Source: Clostridium weizhouense
GTDB taxonomy: Bacteria; Bacillota; Clostridia; Clostridiales; Clostridiaceae
Length of the DNA stretch: 54,698 bases
Reading direction: 5' to 3'
Assembly (NCBI RefSeq): GCF_019431045.1
Contig: NZ_JAHXPT010000018.1
Span: 1-54,698 of the forward strand
Part shown: positions 17,018-25,479 of the stretch, one piece after another
Numbering within the stretch: the first letter of the stretch is position 1
Layout: every line of letters begins with the position of its first letter
Position numbers and translations under genes: made by a program
Notes under the pieces: model-generated
Database searches by the model: none
What the model was told of the DNA's origin: nothing
The model's input: the letters and a program-made list of their open reading frames with translations, nothing else

Positions 17018-17929
17018 GTGGGGAAAACATTAAAAGATAAAATTTTAAAATTAAAAAAAGAAAAGAATGCAATCATTCTTGCTCATTATTATCAGCCAAG
17101 TGAAATACAAGAAATAGCTGATTTTATAGGAGATTCTTATTATTTAAGTGAAATAGCTAAAAAATCTAAAGAGGAAGTTATAGTATTTTGTGGAGTAAAT
17201 TTTATGGCAGAAAGTGCCAAAATATTATCTCCTAATAAGCATATTTTAATTCCAAATAAAAAAGCTGGATGTTCAATGGCTGATATGGTTAGTAGTAATA
17301 TTTTAATAGATTTAAAGAAGAAATATCCAGAAGCATATGTAGTCTGTTATATTAATTCAACTTATAATGTAAAAGCATATTGTGATGTTGTTGTAACATC
17401 ATCAAGTGCATTAAAAATATTAAATAAGGTATCTAATAAACAAATAATATTTCTGCCAGATAAAAATTTAGGAGAATATATATCAGAATTCTTTCCAGAT
17501 AAAGAATTTATATTATGGGATGGTTTTTGTAAATGTCATAATAAAATAAATAAAAATGATATCTTAAAATTAAAAAAACAACATATTAATGCTGAAATAT
17601 TAGTTCATCCAGAGTGCAAAAAAGAGGTTAGAATGCTTGGAAACTATATAGGAAGTACAAATGGAATAATAGAATATGCAACAAAAAGTAAATGCAATAA
17701 ATTTATTATAGTAACAGAAGAAGGGATTTTACATGAATTAAATAAAAGAAGTCCTAATAAGAAATTTATTTTCCCAGAAAGTAGAATTTATTGTGAAGAT
17801 ATGAAGAAAACAACTCTTGAAAATTTATATGACACTTTATTAAATATGAAAAATGAAATAGTGTTGAATGAGGATATTAGAAAGAAAGCATTAAAATCTT
17901 TAGAAAATATGCATAGGTTAGGAGATTAG
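17018..17929 (+). CDS. nadA: Quinolinate synthase A
   Basis: A 303-residue 4Fe-4S enzyme condensing iminoaspartate with dihydroxyacetone phosphate to quinolinate, the second step of de novo NAD synthesis. The three cluster cysteines are visible in AGCSMADM, WDGFCKCH and SRIYCEDM, and the N-terminal HYYQPSEIQEIADFIGDSYYL is characteristic. It starts with GTG, preceded by AAGTGGTG. It is the first gene of nadA-nadB-nadC, with 4 bases to nadB. Confidence 0.95.
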   Translation: MGKTLKDKILKLKKEKNAIILAHYYQPSEIQEIADFIGDSYYLSEIAKKSKEEVIVFCGVNFMAESAKILSPNKHILIPNKKAGCSMADMVSSNILIDLKKKYPEAYVVCYINSTYNVKAYCDVVVTSSSALKILNKVSNKQIIFLPDKNLGEYISEFFPDKEFILWDGFCKCHNKINKNDILKLKKQHINAEILVHPECKKEVRMLGNYIGSTNGIIEYATKSKCNKFIIVTEEGILHELNKRSPNKKFIFPESRIYCEDMKKTTLENLYDTLLNMKNEIVLNEDIRKKALKSLENMHRLGD

Positions 17930-17933
17930 TATT

Positions 17934-19241
17934 ATGAATAAGTTGGTAGATGTACTAATAATAGGATCAGGAATATCAGGATTATATTGTGCATTAAACT
18001 TAAGAAGAGATTTAAAGATTTTAGTTGTTTGTAAAAGTGAAATTACATGTACTAATACTTATTTAGCCCAAGGGGGAATATCTACAGCTGTAGATAAAGA
18101 TGATATACCTTTATTTATATGTGATACTTTAAAAGCTGGTAAGTATGAAAATGATATAGAAGCAATAAAAATTTTGACAAATGAATCAATAAATAATATA
18201 AGAGAATTAATATCAATGGGAGTAGAATTTGATAAGGAGAGTAATGGGGATTTAAACTTTACTAAAGAGGGAGCACATTCTGTAAATAGAATAGTTCATA
18301 CAAAAGATAATACTGGTGAAAGTGTTGCAAAGGAACTTATAAATAAAGTAATGCAGTCTGATAATATAGAAATTTATGAATATACGTATTTTGTTGATAT
18401 TATAGAAAATCAAAGAAAGTGTATTGGTGCAATGTTAATAAAAGAAAATGAACAGATAAATGTATATTCAAAATGTGTAGTACTTGCAACTGGTGGGATA
18501 GGGGGATTATTTAGTAATTCAACTAATCAGAGAATCTTAAAAGGTGATGGAATAGCTAGTGCGATTAAGCATGACATAGAAATTAAAGATATGAATTACA
18601 TCCAAATTCATCCAACAGCATTTTATGAAGAATGTGAAGATGAAAGAAGATTGTTAATATCTGAATCTTTAAGAGGAGAAGGTGGAAAATTATTAAATAT
18701 AAATGGAGAAAGATTTGTAGATGAACTTTTACCAAGAGACATAGTATCAAAGGCTGTATATAAAGAAATGAAAAAAACAGATTCTAATTATGTAAATTTA
18801 GATATAAGTTTTTTAGGAAAAGATTATATAGTTAGTAGATTTTCATCAATATATAAAGAATGTTTAAAAAGAGGTGTGGATATTACAAAGGAATATATTA
18901 AGGTTTCTCCAGCTCAACACTTTTTAATGGGAGGCATAAAAGTAGATTCTAATTCATTAACATCAATGGAAAATTTGTATGCAGTAGGTGAGACAAGCTG
19001 TACAGGTATTCATGGGGCAAATAGATTAGCAAGTAATTCTTTACTTGAGGGGCTTGTATTTTCAAGACGATGTGCAATTAATATAAATAAAAATATAAAT
19101 TATATAAAGAATAATGTAATTGCAGTAAATAAGATAAGTAAATCTATAGAAGAGCTAAGTGAAGAAAACAGTATTTTAGTTAAAGAAGCAATAAAATTAA
19201 ATGGGGGAATTTTAGATTATGAATTATTTAATTATAGATAA
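17934..19241 (+). CDS. nadB: L-aspartate oxidase
   Basis: A 435-residue flavoenzyme oxidising L-aspartate to iminoaspartate, probably using fumarate as acceptor in an anaerobe. The FAD motif IIGSGISGLYCAL is at residues 9-21, and the succinate-dehydrogenase-like active-site segments HPTAFYEE, SESLRGEGGKLLN and GIHGANRLASNSLLEGLVF are present. It lacks the long C-terminal domain of E. coli NadB, as is usual in clostridia. Its 3' end overlaps nadC by 23 bases. Confidence 0.95.
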   Translation: MNKLVDVLIIGSGISGLYCALNLRRDLKILVVCKSEITCTNTYLAQGGISTAVDKDDIPLFICDTLKAGKYENDIEAIKILTNESINNIRELISMGVEFDKESNGDLNFTKEGAHSVNRIVHTKDNTGESVAKELINKVMQSDNIEIYEYTYFVDIIENQRKCIGAMLIKENEQINVYSKCVVLATGGIGGLFSNSTNQRILKGDGIASAIKHDIEIKDMNYIQIHPTAFYEECEDERRLLISESLRGEGGKLLNINGERFVDELLPRDIVSKAVYKEMKKTDSNYVNLDISFLGKDYIVSRFSSIYKECLKRGVDITKEYIKVSPAQHFLMGGIKVDSNSLTSMENLYAVGETSCTGIHGANRLASNSLLEGLVFSRRCAININKNINYIKNNVIAVNKISKSIEELSEENSILVKEAIKLNGGILDYELFNYR

Positions 19242-20061
19242 GATAATTAAAGAGGCATTAAAAGAGGATATACCAAATGAAGATATAACTACTAACTCTA
19301 TAATAGATGATAAATGTATTACTACAGTAGAGTTATTATGCAAAGAAGAAGGGATAATTGCAGGTTTAGATGTATTTAAAAGAGTATTTGAACTTTTAGG
19401 AGATGTTCAAATTGATTTATATAAATGTGATGGTGATAATGTATATCCTAAAGATAAAGTGGGATTTTTAAAAGGGAATACTAGAAATATATTAAAGGGA
19501 GAAAGAGTTGCATTAAATTTATTACAAAGAATGAGTGGTATAGCTACATTAACAAATAAATTTGTAGATCAAATAAAACATACAAATGCTAAACTTTTGG
19601 ATACTAGAAAAACAACTCCGAATTTAAGAATTTTAGAAAAATATTCTGTAAAAGTTGGAGGGGGAAGCAATCATAGATTTAATTTATCAGATGGTATTAT
19701 GCTTAAAGATAATCATATAAGTGCAGCCGGTGGAATAAAACAAGCAGTAGAATTAGCAAGAAAGAATTCTTCGTTTGTTAGAAAAATTGAAGTAGAAACT
19801 GAAAGTATAGAAATGGTTAAAGAGGCATTGAGCGCACAAGCAGATATAATAATGCTTGATAATATGGGTTTGAATTTAGCTAAAGAAGCTGTGAATATTA
19901 TTAATAAAAGAGCAATAATTGAATTTTCGGGTAATGTAAATATAAATAATATTAAAGATATTGCAGAAATAGGAGTAGATTATATATCTGTTGGAGCTTT
20001 GACTCATTCAGCGAAAATATTAGATTTTAGTATGAAAAATTTAAAAATAATAAATATATAA
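19219..20061 (+). CDS. nadC: Nicotinate-nucleotide pyrophosphorylase (quinolinate phosphoribosyltransferase)
   Basis: A 280-residue enzyme converting quinolinate and PRPP to nicotinate mononucleotide. Typical segments are EDIPNEDITTNSII near the N terminus, GERVALNLLQRMSGIAT, DTRKTTPNLRILEKYSVKVGGGSNHR (phosphate and quinolinate binding), LKDNHI and IEVETES. The start lies inside nadB in another frame, indicating coupled translation. It completes the quinolinate branch of NAD synthesis. Confidence 0.95.
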   Translation: MNYLIIDKIIKEALKEDIPNEDITTNSIIDDKCITTVELLCKEEGIIAGLDVFKRVFELLGDVQIDLYKCDGDNVYPKDKVGFLKGNTRNILKGERVALNLLQRMSGIATLTNKFVDQIKHTNAKLLDTRKTTPNLRILEKYSVKVGGGSNHRFNLSDGIMLKDNHISAAGGIKQAVELARKNSSFVRKIEVETESIEMVKEALSAQADIIMLDNMGLNLAKEAVNIINKRAIIEFSGNVNINNIKDIAEIGVDYISVGALTHSAKILDFSMKNLKIINI

Positions 20062-20069
20062 ATATTATT

Positions 20070-20124
20070 AAATAAGCTATTACAAAATAAGTTTTAATTA
20101 TTTTGTAATAGCTTATTTATTTTA
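20070..20124 (+). terminator. Terminator of nadABC
   Basis: A perfect 21-bp stem (20070-20090 with 20098-20118) followed by ATTTTAG. Confidence 0.85.
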
Positions 20125-20291
20125 GGGTATACTCTAAAACAGTATATAAATAGAGCATTAATAAAGTTTTTAGTGATTTATTAAAAAGGTAATATTAATT
20201 TTTAAGACCTTTAATATAGGTATATTTAAATTCATATAAGAGAAGTATTTAAGAAAAAAATGAAGAAAATAAATTATTTTCAAATAAAGTA

Positions 20292-20346
20292 TTGACAATC
20301 GTATCAATTAATAATATTATTTAATTGTAAATGATAATCGATCTCA
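20292..20346 (+). promoter_or_regulatory. Flavodoxin promoter with Fur-like site
   Basis: TTGACA (20292-20297), 17 bp, TATTAT (20315-20320). TGATAATCGATCTCA (20332-20346) matches the Fur 15-mer at 11 of 14 informative positions and sits near the start point. Induction under iron limitation is inferred, since flavodoxin replaces ferredoxin. Confidence 0.6.
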
Positions 20347-20378
20347 AGAAGAAAAGAGATTGTTGAGGAGGAAATGGG

Positions 20379-20792
20379 ATGAAAATAGTTTATTGGTCAG
20401 GAACAGGTAATACAGAAAAAATGGCAAATTTAATTAGTGAAGGTATAGTTGCAGCTGGAAAAGAAGCAACAGTAGTTAATGTATCTAATGCCACTTCAGA
20501 TATATTTAATGATGAAGATGTAGTCATCTTAGGGTGTTCAGCTATGGGTGATGAGGTACTTGAAGAAGGAGAATTTGAACCTTTTGTAGAGGAATTATCA
20601 AGTAAAGTTTCTGGTAAGAAAGTTGCATTGTTTGGTTCTTATGGATGGGGAGATGGACAATGGATGAGAGACTGGGAAGAAAGAATGATTTCTTATGGAT
20701 GTCAATCAGCAATTGATCCATTAACAGTTCAAAATGAACCAGAAGATGAAGAAGAGTGTAAAGATTTTGGAAAGAAGATAGCTGCATTATAA
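20379..20792 (+). CDS. fld: Flavodoxin
   Basis: A 137-residue short-chain flavodoxin. The FMN phosphate loop WSGTGNTEKMA is at residues 6-16, and the isoalloxazine loops GCSAMGDEVLEE and FGSYGWGDGQWM are intact. It closely follows the classical clostridial flavodoxin pattern. It is a low-potential one- or two-electron carrier that substitutes for ferredoxin when iron is scarce. The site GAGGAGG precedes the ATG. It is followed after 25 bases by a DUF3793 gene. Confidence 0.95.
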   Translation: MKIVYWSGTGNTEKMANLISEGIVAAGKEATVVNVSNATSDIFNDEDVVILGCSAMGDEVLEEGEFEPFVEELSSKVSGKKVALFGSYGWGDGQWMRDWEERMISYGCQSAIDPLTVQNEPEDEEECKDFGKKIAAL

Positions 20793-20817
20793 AAAACAAT
20801 TGAGGTAGGGAATTATT

Positions 20818-21441
20818 ATGAAGTATTTAGATTTTTACAATAAATTAAATTCTATGGAAGATAAAGAATATATAGAAAATTTTATAGTTTATAATGTTTC
20901 TCAAGTTATTGCAGGTATAAAACCAGCATCAACGATAGCATTAAAAAAAGATGGAGATAATCTATATGGAAAATGGATTAAATTTGGTAGAAGTTTTGTA
21001 AAAAGTATAGGTTTAGAATTTATTGAATTAAGAGATAATGATAAAGCTATAATAGTAATGCTTTATAATAAGGAACTACTTGAACAATATATATTTGAAG
21101 AAGAAAATAAGCTGTTTCTAAATAAACTAGGATATGATAAAAAAGAAGATATACATATTTATCTAAAAAAATTAAAAGAAAGATATGATTTGTATCATTG
21201 TCCTCATGAACTTGGGTTATTCTTAGGAATACCAATTAAAGATGTTAAAGATTTTATGAAATGTACAAAGAAAAAATGTTTACTTTGTGGTTATTGGAAA
21301 GTATATAACGATTGTAACCAAGCAAAAAAGATCTTTTGTCAATATGATAAAGTTAAAGCGCACACACTTAACAACATACTAAATGGAAATAATTCGCATG
21401 ACCTTGCATTTAGTATTAAAAATTTTTTCTGTTCTCCCTAA
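20818..21441 (+). CDS. DUF3793 family protein
   Basis: A 207-residue cytoplasmic protein with the DUF3793 features CPHELGLFLGIPIKDVKDFM and KKCLLCGYWKVYNDCNQAKKIFCQYDK near residues 125-180. The function is unknown. In many clostridia it sits beside flavodoxin or iron-regulated genes, as here, so a link to iron-limited redox metabolism is inferred. Site GAGGTAGGG upstream; a terminator follows. Confidence 0.85.
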   Translation: MKYLDFYNKLNSMEDKEYIENFIVYNVSQVIAGIKPASTIALKKDGDNLYGKWIKFGRSFVKSIGLEFIELRDNDKAIIVMLYNKELLEQYIFEEENKLFLNKLGYDKKEDIHIYLKKLKERYDLYHCPHELGLFLGIPIKDVKDFMKCTKKKCLLCGYWKVYNDCNQAKKIFCQYDKVKAHTLNNILNGNNSHDLAFSIKNFFCSP

Positions 21442-21482
21442 GATGTACATTTCATTAAATTTATATATATTAATTTACAAGC

Positions 21483-21520
21483 AAAAACTGCTGATAACCA
21501 CATATCAGCAGTTTTTTTCT
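21483..21520 (+). terminator. Terminator of the flavodoxin operon
   Basis: Perfect 14-bp arms AAAAACTGCTGATA (21483-21496) and 21503-21516, with a 7-T run. Confidence 0.85.
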
Positions 21521-21620
21521 TTTATATTATTAATGTTTAATATTTTAAGGCATATAGTAGAGTTATTGAAAAGATTTATCAATAGTGATATATTAAATGG
21601 GTTAAGGAGGAAGGGGAAAT

Positions 21621-22505
21621 ATGAATTTTAATACTTTAAGTAATAGAACAAAAGGAATAATATTTATAATATTATCAGCTTTTGGTTTTGCAATGATGTC
21701 AGCATTTATTAAGCTTGCTGGAGATTTACCGTCTTTTGAAAAAGCTTTTTTTAGAAATTTGGTTTCTACAATAGTTGCTTTTACATTGATTTTAAAACAT
21801 AAAGAAAAGTTTTTCGGAAAAAGAGAGAATCAGAAAACGCTAATATTAAGGTCTTTATTTGGAACTCTAGGAATAGTTCTTAATTACTATACAATAGATA
21901 TATTAGTTTTGTCAGATGCTAATATGTTAAATAAATTAAGTCCATTTTTTGTTATTATTTTTTCAGCACTATTTTTGAAAGAAAAAATAAATATGAGACA
22001 AATAATTGCTTTAGGAATTGCATTTTTTGGAGCGTTATTTATTATAAAGCCATCTTTTAATCTTGAGATCTTACCAGCTTTATCAGGGGTAGGAGGGGCA
22101 ATTTTTGCAGCAGCAGCGTACACTTGTGTAAGACAATTAGGAGGAAAAGAAAAACCTGATACAATAGTATTTTATTTTTCTCTATTTTCTACAGTTGTAT
22201 TATTTCCATTTATGATATTTTCTTATAAGCCAATGGCATTAATACAATTTCTTTATTTGATATTAGCAGGAATATTTGCAAGTTTAGGACAGTTTGGAAT
22301 AACATTAGCTTATAAATATGCACCAGCAAAAGAAATATCAATTTTTGATTATTCAAACATACTGTTCTCAGCAATAATAAGCTTAGTAATGTTTAGTCAA
22401 CTTCCAGATTATTTAAGTTTTATAGGATATACAATTATTTTTAGTGCATCATTATATATGTTTGTATACAATAAAAAGTTAGATAAACTAGAAAGAATTA
22501 AATAG
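21621..22505 (+). CDS. EamA/DMT-family transporter
   Basis: A 294-residue inner-membrane protein with ten predicted helices arranged as two EamA repeats (about residues 10-140 and 155-285). Features include FRNLVSTIVAF in the first repeat and KYAPAKEISIFDYSNILFSAIIS in the second. DMT carriers export amino acids, purines or other metabolites; the substrate is unknown. AAGGAGGAAGGGG precedes the ATG. It is monocistronic and lies just upstream of the crcB riboswitch. Confidence 0.88.
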   Translation: MNFNTLSNRTKGIIFIILSAFGFAMMSAFIKLAGDLPSFEKAFFRNLVSTIVAFTLILKHKEKFFGKRENQKTLILRSLFGTLGIVLNYYTIDILVLSDANMLNKLSPFFVIIFSALFLKEKINMRQIIALGIAFFGALFIIKPSFNLEILPALSGVGGAIFAAAAYTCVRQLGGKEKPDTIVFYFSLFSTVVLFPFMIFSYKPMALIQFLYLILAGIFASLGQFGITLAYKYAPAKEISIFDYSNILFSAIISLVMFSQLPDYLSFIGYTIIFSASLYMFVYNKKLDKLERIK

Positions 22506-22594
22506 ATAGAATATTATCTGATTATTAAAAATTGAAATTATTTAAATAAATATGTTATAAAAGTAATATATTTACTTTTTATGAAATATATCGT

Positions 22595-22814
22595 ACACTA
22601 TAATCTGTAATAATAAATTTATAGGTGATGGGGTTCACCAGAAACAAATTTCTAAGTAATAGATAATATAAGATATAATCTAAATTTAGATATTGTTGTC
22701 TAAAAGAATACATTTATTAGTTCTGTTTTTATAATTAAAATGGTGATGAATGTATCTTTTGGATAGACTGCATTAAGCTAATGACTCCTGCTTTTTTAAG
22801 CAGGAGTTTTTTTA
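22595..22814 (+). promoter_or_regulatory. Fluoride riboswitch of crcB, halves widely separated
   Basis: The 5' aptamer hairpin GGTGATGGGGTTCACC lies at 22624-22639. The 3' half GCTAATGACTCCTGC (22777-22791) overlaps the terminator stem ACTCCTGCTT/AAGCAGGAGT (22784-22807, then 7 T). The loop GGGGT can pair with ACTCC, the fluoride pseudoknot that competes with the terminator. The halves are normally about 15-30 nt apart; here about 137 nt of AT-rich sequence, itself able to fold, lies between them. A -10 TATAAT lies near 22597. Confidence 0.75.
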
Positions 22815-22838
22815 TTTATTTGTATGGAGGTGATTAAT

Positions 22839-23216
22839 TTGCAAAAAATTATTTGTGTTGGTATTGGAGGTTTTATAGGAGCAACAATTAGATATTTAAT
22901 TACTATAAATTCAGCAAAATTAGTTAATACAAATATCTCGTTAGGTACATTAATAGCCAATGTACTTGGTGGTTTTCTTATAGGTATCATAATGGAAATT
23001 AGTATTTCTACAAACTTAATATCTTCTAATATGAAACTTTTTTTAACAACAGGTCTTATGGGAGGATTAACAACATTTTCCACATTTAGTTATGAAACGA
23101 TTAATCTAATTAGTTCAGGAAGTTATTATTTAGGAACTATTAATATTTGTCTTAATTTATTTTTAAGTTTTGGTGGTATTATTGCATCAACTTTTTTATG
23201 CAAAACAATCTTTTAA
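22839..23216 (+). CDS. crcB: Fluoride ion channel FluC/CrcB
   Basis: A 125-residue four-helix membrane protein exporting fluoride as a dual-topology dimer. Family motifs are GGFIGATIRYLI, GTLIANVLGGFLIG and GGLTTFSTFSYE. I choose the TTG at 22839 because GGAGG lies 8 bases upstream; the ATG at 22824 is inside that ribosome site. It is controlled by the upstream fluoride riboswitch and convergent with the CLC-type exporter. Confidence 0.93.
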   Translation: MQKIICVGIGGFIGATIRYLITINSAKLVNTNISLGTLIANVLGGFLIGIIMEISISTNLISSNMKLFLTTGLMGGLTTFSTFSYETINLISSGSYYLGTINICLNLFLSFGGIIASTFLCKTIF

Positions 23217-23310
23217 AATTCAATATAAGTAGAAATTTAATTATTAAGTAAATTTGTGCCTTATCTAAAACTTAGGAGTTGTTATAAAGTATATAATTTT
23301 TATTAAAATA

Positions 23311-23352
23311 AAAATGGAAGTAATTATTATAATTAAATTACCTCCATTTTTC
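23311..23352. terminator. Bidirectional terminator between crcB and the CLC gene
   Basis: Arms AAAATGGAAGTAATT (23311-23325) and 23336-23350 pair over 15 positions with one A-C mismatch, with A- and T-runs on the two sides. Confidence 0.7.
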
Positions 23353-23356
23353 ATTA

Positions 23357-24721
23357 TTATTTGTTAACTATATATTTGTCATTTAATTGATTATTATCTT
23401 TTAAAGAAGATTTATTTTTTCTATAATATGCTAATGTAGATTCTTTAGGAACTTTAATTAATGTACTTTTACTTATACCAATTTTTTGAGAAATATATAT
23501 ACCTGAATGACCAGAAAATAAATAACTTATAGCACATGTCATAAACATAAATTCAATTCCTTGAGCTCCGAATAGCTCTAATCCTAAAATAAAAGATGTT
23601 AAAGGAGCATTTGTAGCTCCAGCAAATACACCTATAAGTCCTAATCCTGCTAAAAAGGATGGAGAAATATTAAGTATATTTGATAAAGCATTACCAAATG
23701 TTGAACCTATTACAAATAAAGGAGTAACTTCTCCACCTTGAAATCCAGCACCTAAAGTAAATGAAGTAAATATAAGTTTATTAAAAAATGTAAAGGGACT
23801 AACTTGTTCAGTAAATGAATTATTTATTAAAGGTAGACTAAGTCCAAGATAATCTCTTGTTCCTATTAAATATGTTAATATAATTACTATAAATCCACCA
23901 ACCATACTTTTAATTGCAGCATTTTTAAATTTAGAAGAAAATATATCTTTTAATTTATGTGTTAACTCACTAAATAATTTACTAATTAATCCAAATAAAA
24001 TGGAAGCAATTATAAGTTTTAACACTACAATATATGTAATAGTAGGAACTTGTAATATAGTGTAATGTGAATGATGAACCCCAAAAGCTGTTGTTACAAT
24101 ATTTCCTACAAAAGCTGATGCAAAGCATGGAATCAAAGCTTGATAGCTCATTGTTCCAAGTGCGGCTACTTCTAATCCAAATATAGTTCCAGCAAGAGGA
24201 GTACCAAAGACAGAACTAAATCCACTACTAATTCCACACATTAAGATAATTTTAGTATCTACCTTGTCTAATTTTAATAAACGTCCAATAACTTCAGATA
24301 TACTTGAACCAATTTGTACTCCAGTACCCTCCCTACCGGCAGAACCACCAAATAGATGAGTTACAAAAGTCCCAAGAAAAACTAAAAATGCCATACGAGT
24401 AGGAATATCTCCATTACTAGTATTAATTTTATCTATAATTAAATTATTACCTTTTGAAGAGGATTTTCCATATTTAGAATATAGAAAGCTAACGAAGGCA
24501 CCTCCTATTGGAAGAAGAAATAATAGCCAAGGATTATTACTTCTTAAAGTTGTAGCAAGTTCTAAGCTGTTTAAAAATAAAGCACCAGCTACTCCAGTTA
24601 AACAACCAACTATTGTACCTATAAAAATCCACTTTAAAAATGATATTCCAAGAAGTGTACTTAGGTTTGGATTTTTAAGAAATACAATTCCCTTTTCTTT
24701 TTCAGAATTATTTTTGTACAT
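23357..24721 (-). CDS. CLC-family fluoride/proton antiporter
   Basis: A 454-residue CLC membrane protein. The anion-pathway motifs are GREGTGVQIGSS (with the gating glutamate) and FGTPLAGTIFGLEV, and GGEVTPLFVIG lies further on. The GREGT form and the fluoride riboswitch directly upstream point to the CLC-F clade, which exports fluoride in exchange for protons, rather than a chloride channel. The start has AAGGAG upstream. A second fluoride exporter (FluC) lies convergently next door. Confidence 0.9.
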   Translation of the reverse strand: MYKNNSEKEKGIVFLKNPNLSTLLGISFLKWIFIGTIVGCLTGVAGALFLNSLELATTLRSNNPWLLFLLPIGGAFVSFLYSKYGKSSSKGNNLIIDKINTSNGDIPTRMAFLVFLGTFVTHLFGGSAGREGTGVQIGSSISEVIGRLLKLDKVDTKIILMCGISSGFSSVFGTPLAGTIFGLEVAALGTMSYQALIPCFASAFVGNIVTTAFGVHHSHYTILQVPTITYIVVLKLIIASILFGLISKLFSELTHKLKDIFSSKFKNAAIKSMVGGFIVIILTYLIGTRDYLGLSLPLINNSFTEQVSPFTFFNKLIFTSFTLGAGFQGGEVTPLFVIGSTFGNALSNILNISPSFLAGLGLIGVFAGATNAPLTSFILGLELFGAQGIEFMFMTCAISYLFSGHSGIYISQKIGISKSTLIKVPKESTLAYYRKNKSSLKDNNQLNDKYIVNK

Positions 24722-24751
24722 TATTTTTTATTCTCCTTTTTATATTTTTTA

Positions 24752-24838
24752 ATAAAAAGACTCCTACAAAAAACAGTATACCCGTTTTTTGTAGGAGTCA
24801 TTAGCATTACGCGATTAAAGGCGAACTCCATCACCTAA
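24752..24838 (-). promoter_or_regulatory. Fluoride riboswitch of the CLC antiporter gene
   Basis: On the minus strand GGTGATGGAGTTCGCC (24835-24820), then TTTAATCGCGTAATGC and TAATGACTCCTAC, the compact canonical aptamer. ACTCCTAC opens a long terminator stem (24799-24759) followed by TTTTT. The loop GGAGT pairs with ACTCC to prevent termination when fluoride is bound. A promoter with TTGTTA and TATCAT lies upstream. Confidence 0.93.
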
Positions 24839-25061
24839 ATATATAATAATGATAATATGATTGAAATGTTTTAACAATAGTTGTTATAAGCTAAAAATTT
24901 AAAGTAAATGTAACATATTACTGAATTAAACGATACCATTTAATAATGCTTTGAAATACATATGTTTGTTATTAAATTTATGATAAGAATTTATTATATA
25001 TTATAATGTAGTAAATAGTAGAATTTATACAAACAAACATTTTACTATTATGTTGTTAGAC

Positions 25062-25090
25062 TTGACACAATTTACTATTTAAGGTATGTT
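25062..25090 (+). promoter_or_regulatory. Promoter of the cobalamin-riboswitch operon
   Basis: Perfect -35 TTGACA (25062-25067), 17-bp spacer, -10 TATGTT (25085-25090). Confidence 0.6.
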
Positions 25091-25185
25091 TTAAAAGCAT
25101 AGAAGATAAAACAATTTAATATTAAGCATATAGGTATTACATTTAAATAATGGATTAATTAAAATAAAATCTAAATTAATTAAAT

Positions 25186-25442
25186 AAATGTAATTTAAAA
25201 GGGAAACAAGTGAAAATCTTGTACGGTTCCGCCACTGTAATAGGGGAGTTTAAGGAAGTTTTATACCACTGGGAAACTGGGAAGGTATTCTTTAAATGAT
25301 GATTCTAAAGTCAGGAGACCTGCCTATATGTCTTCGTAACTAACTTTACGGGACAATGAAGGAGGTGACAGGTTTACATAAACTCTATTTTTATAGAGTG
25401 TATTAGAGCTTTCTGCGTCAAGTAAGAGAGCTTTTATTTTTT
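25186..25442 (+). promoter_or_regulatory. Cobalamin riboswitch
   Basis: Shows the conserved AAAGGGAAACAAGTGAAAAT, GGTTCCGCCACTGTAA and the B12 box AGTCAGGAGACCTGCC (25310-25325). The expression platform contains a hairpin (25382-25399) and a terminator, AGAGCTTTC (25405-25413) pairing with GAGAGCTTT, then a T-run. Adenosylcobalamin or related corrinoids would switch off the downstream importer genes. Confidence 0.95.
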
Positions 25443-25479
25443 TATAAACTTAAATAAAAAATTAAAGAGGTGTAAATCA

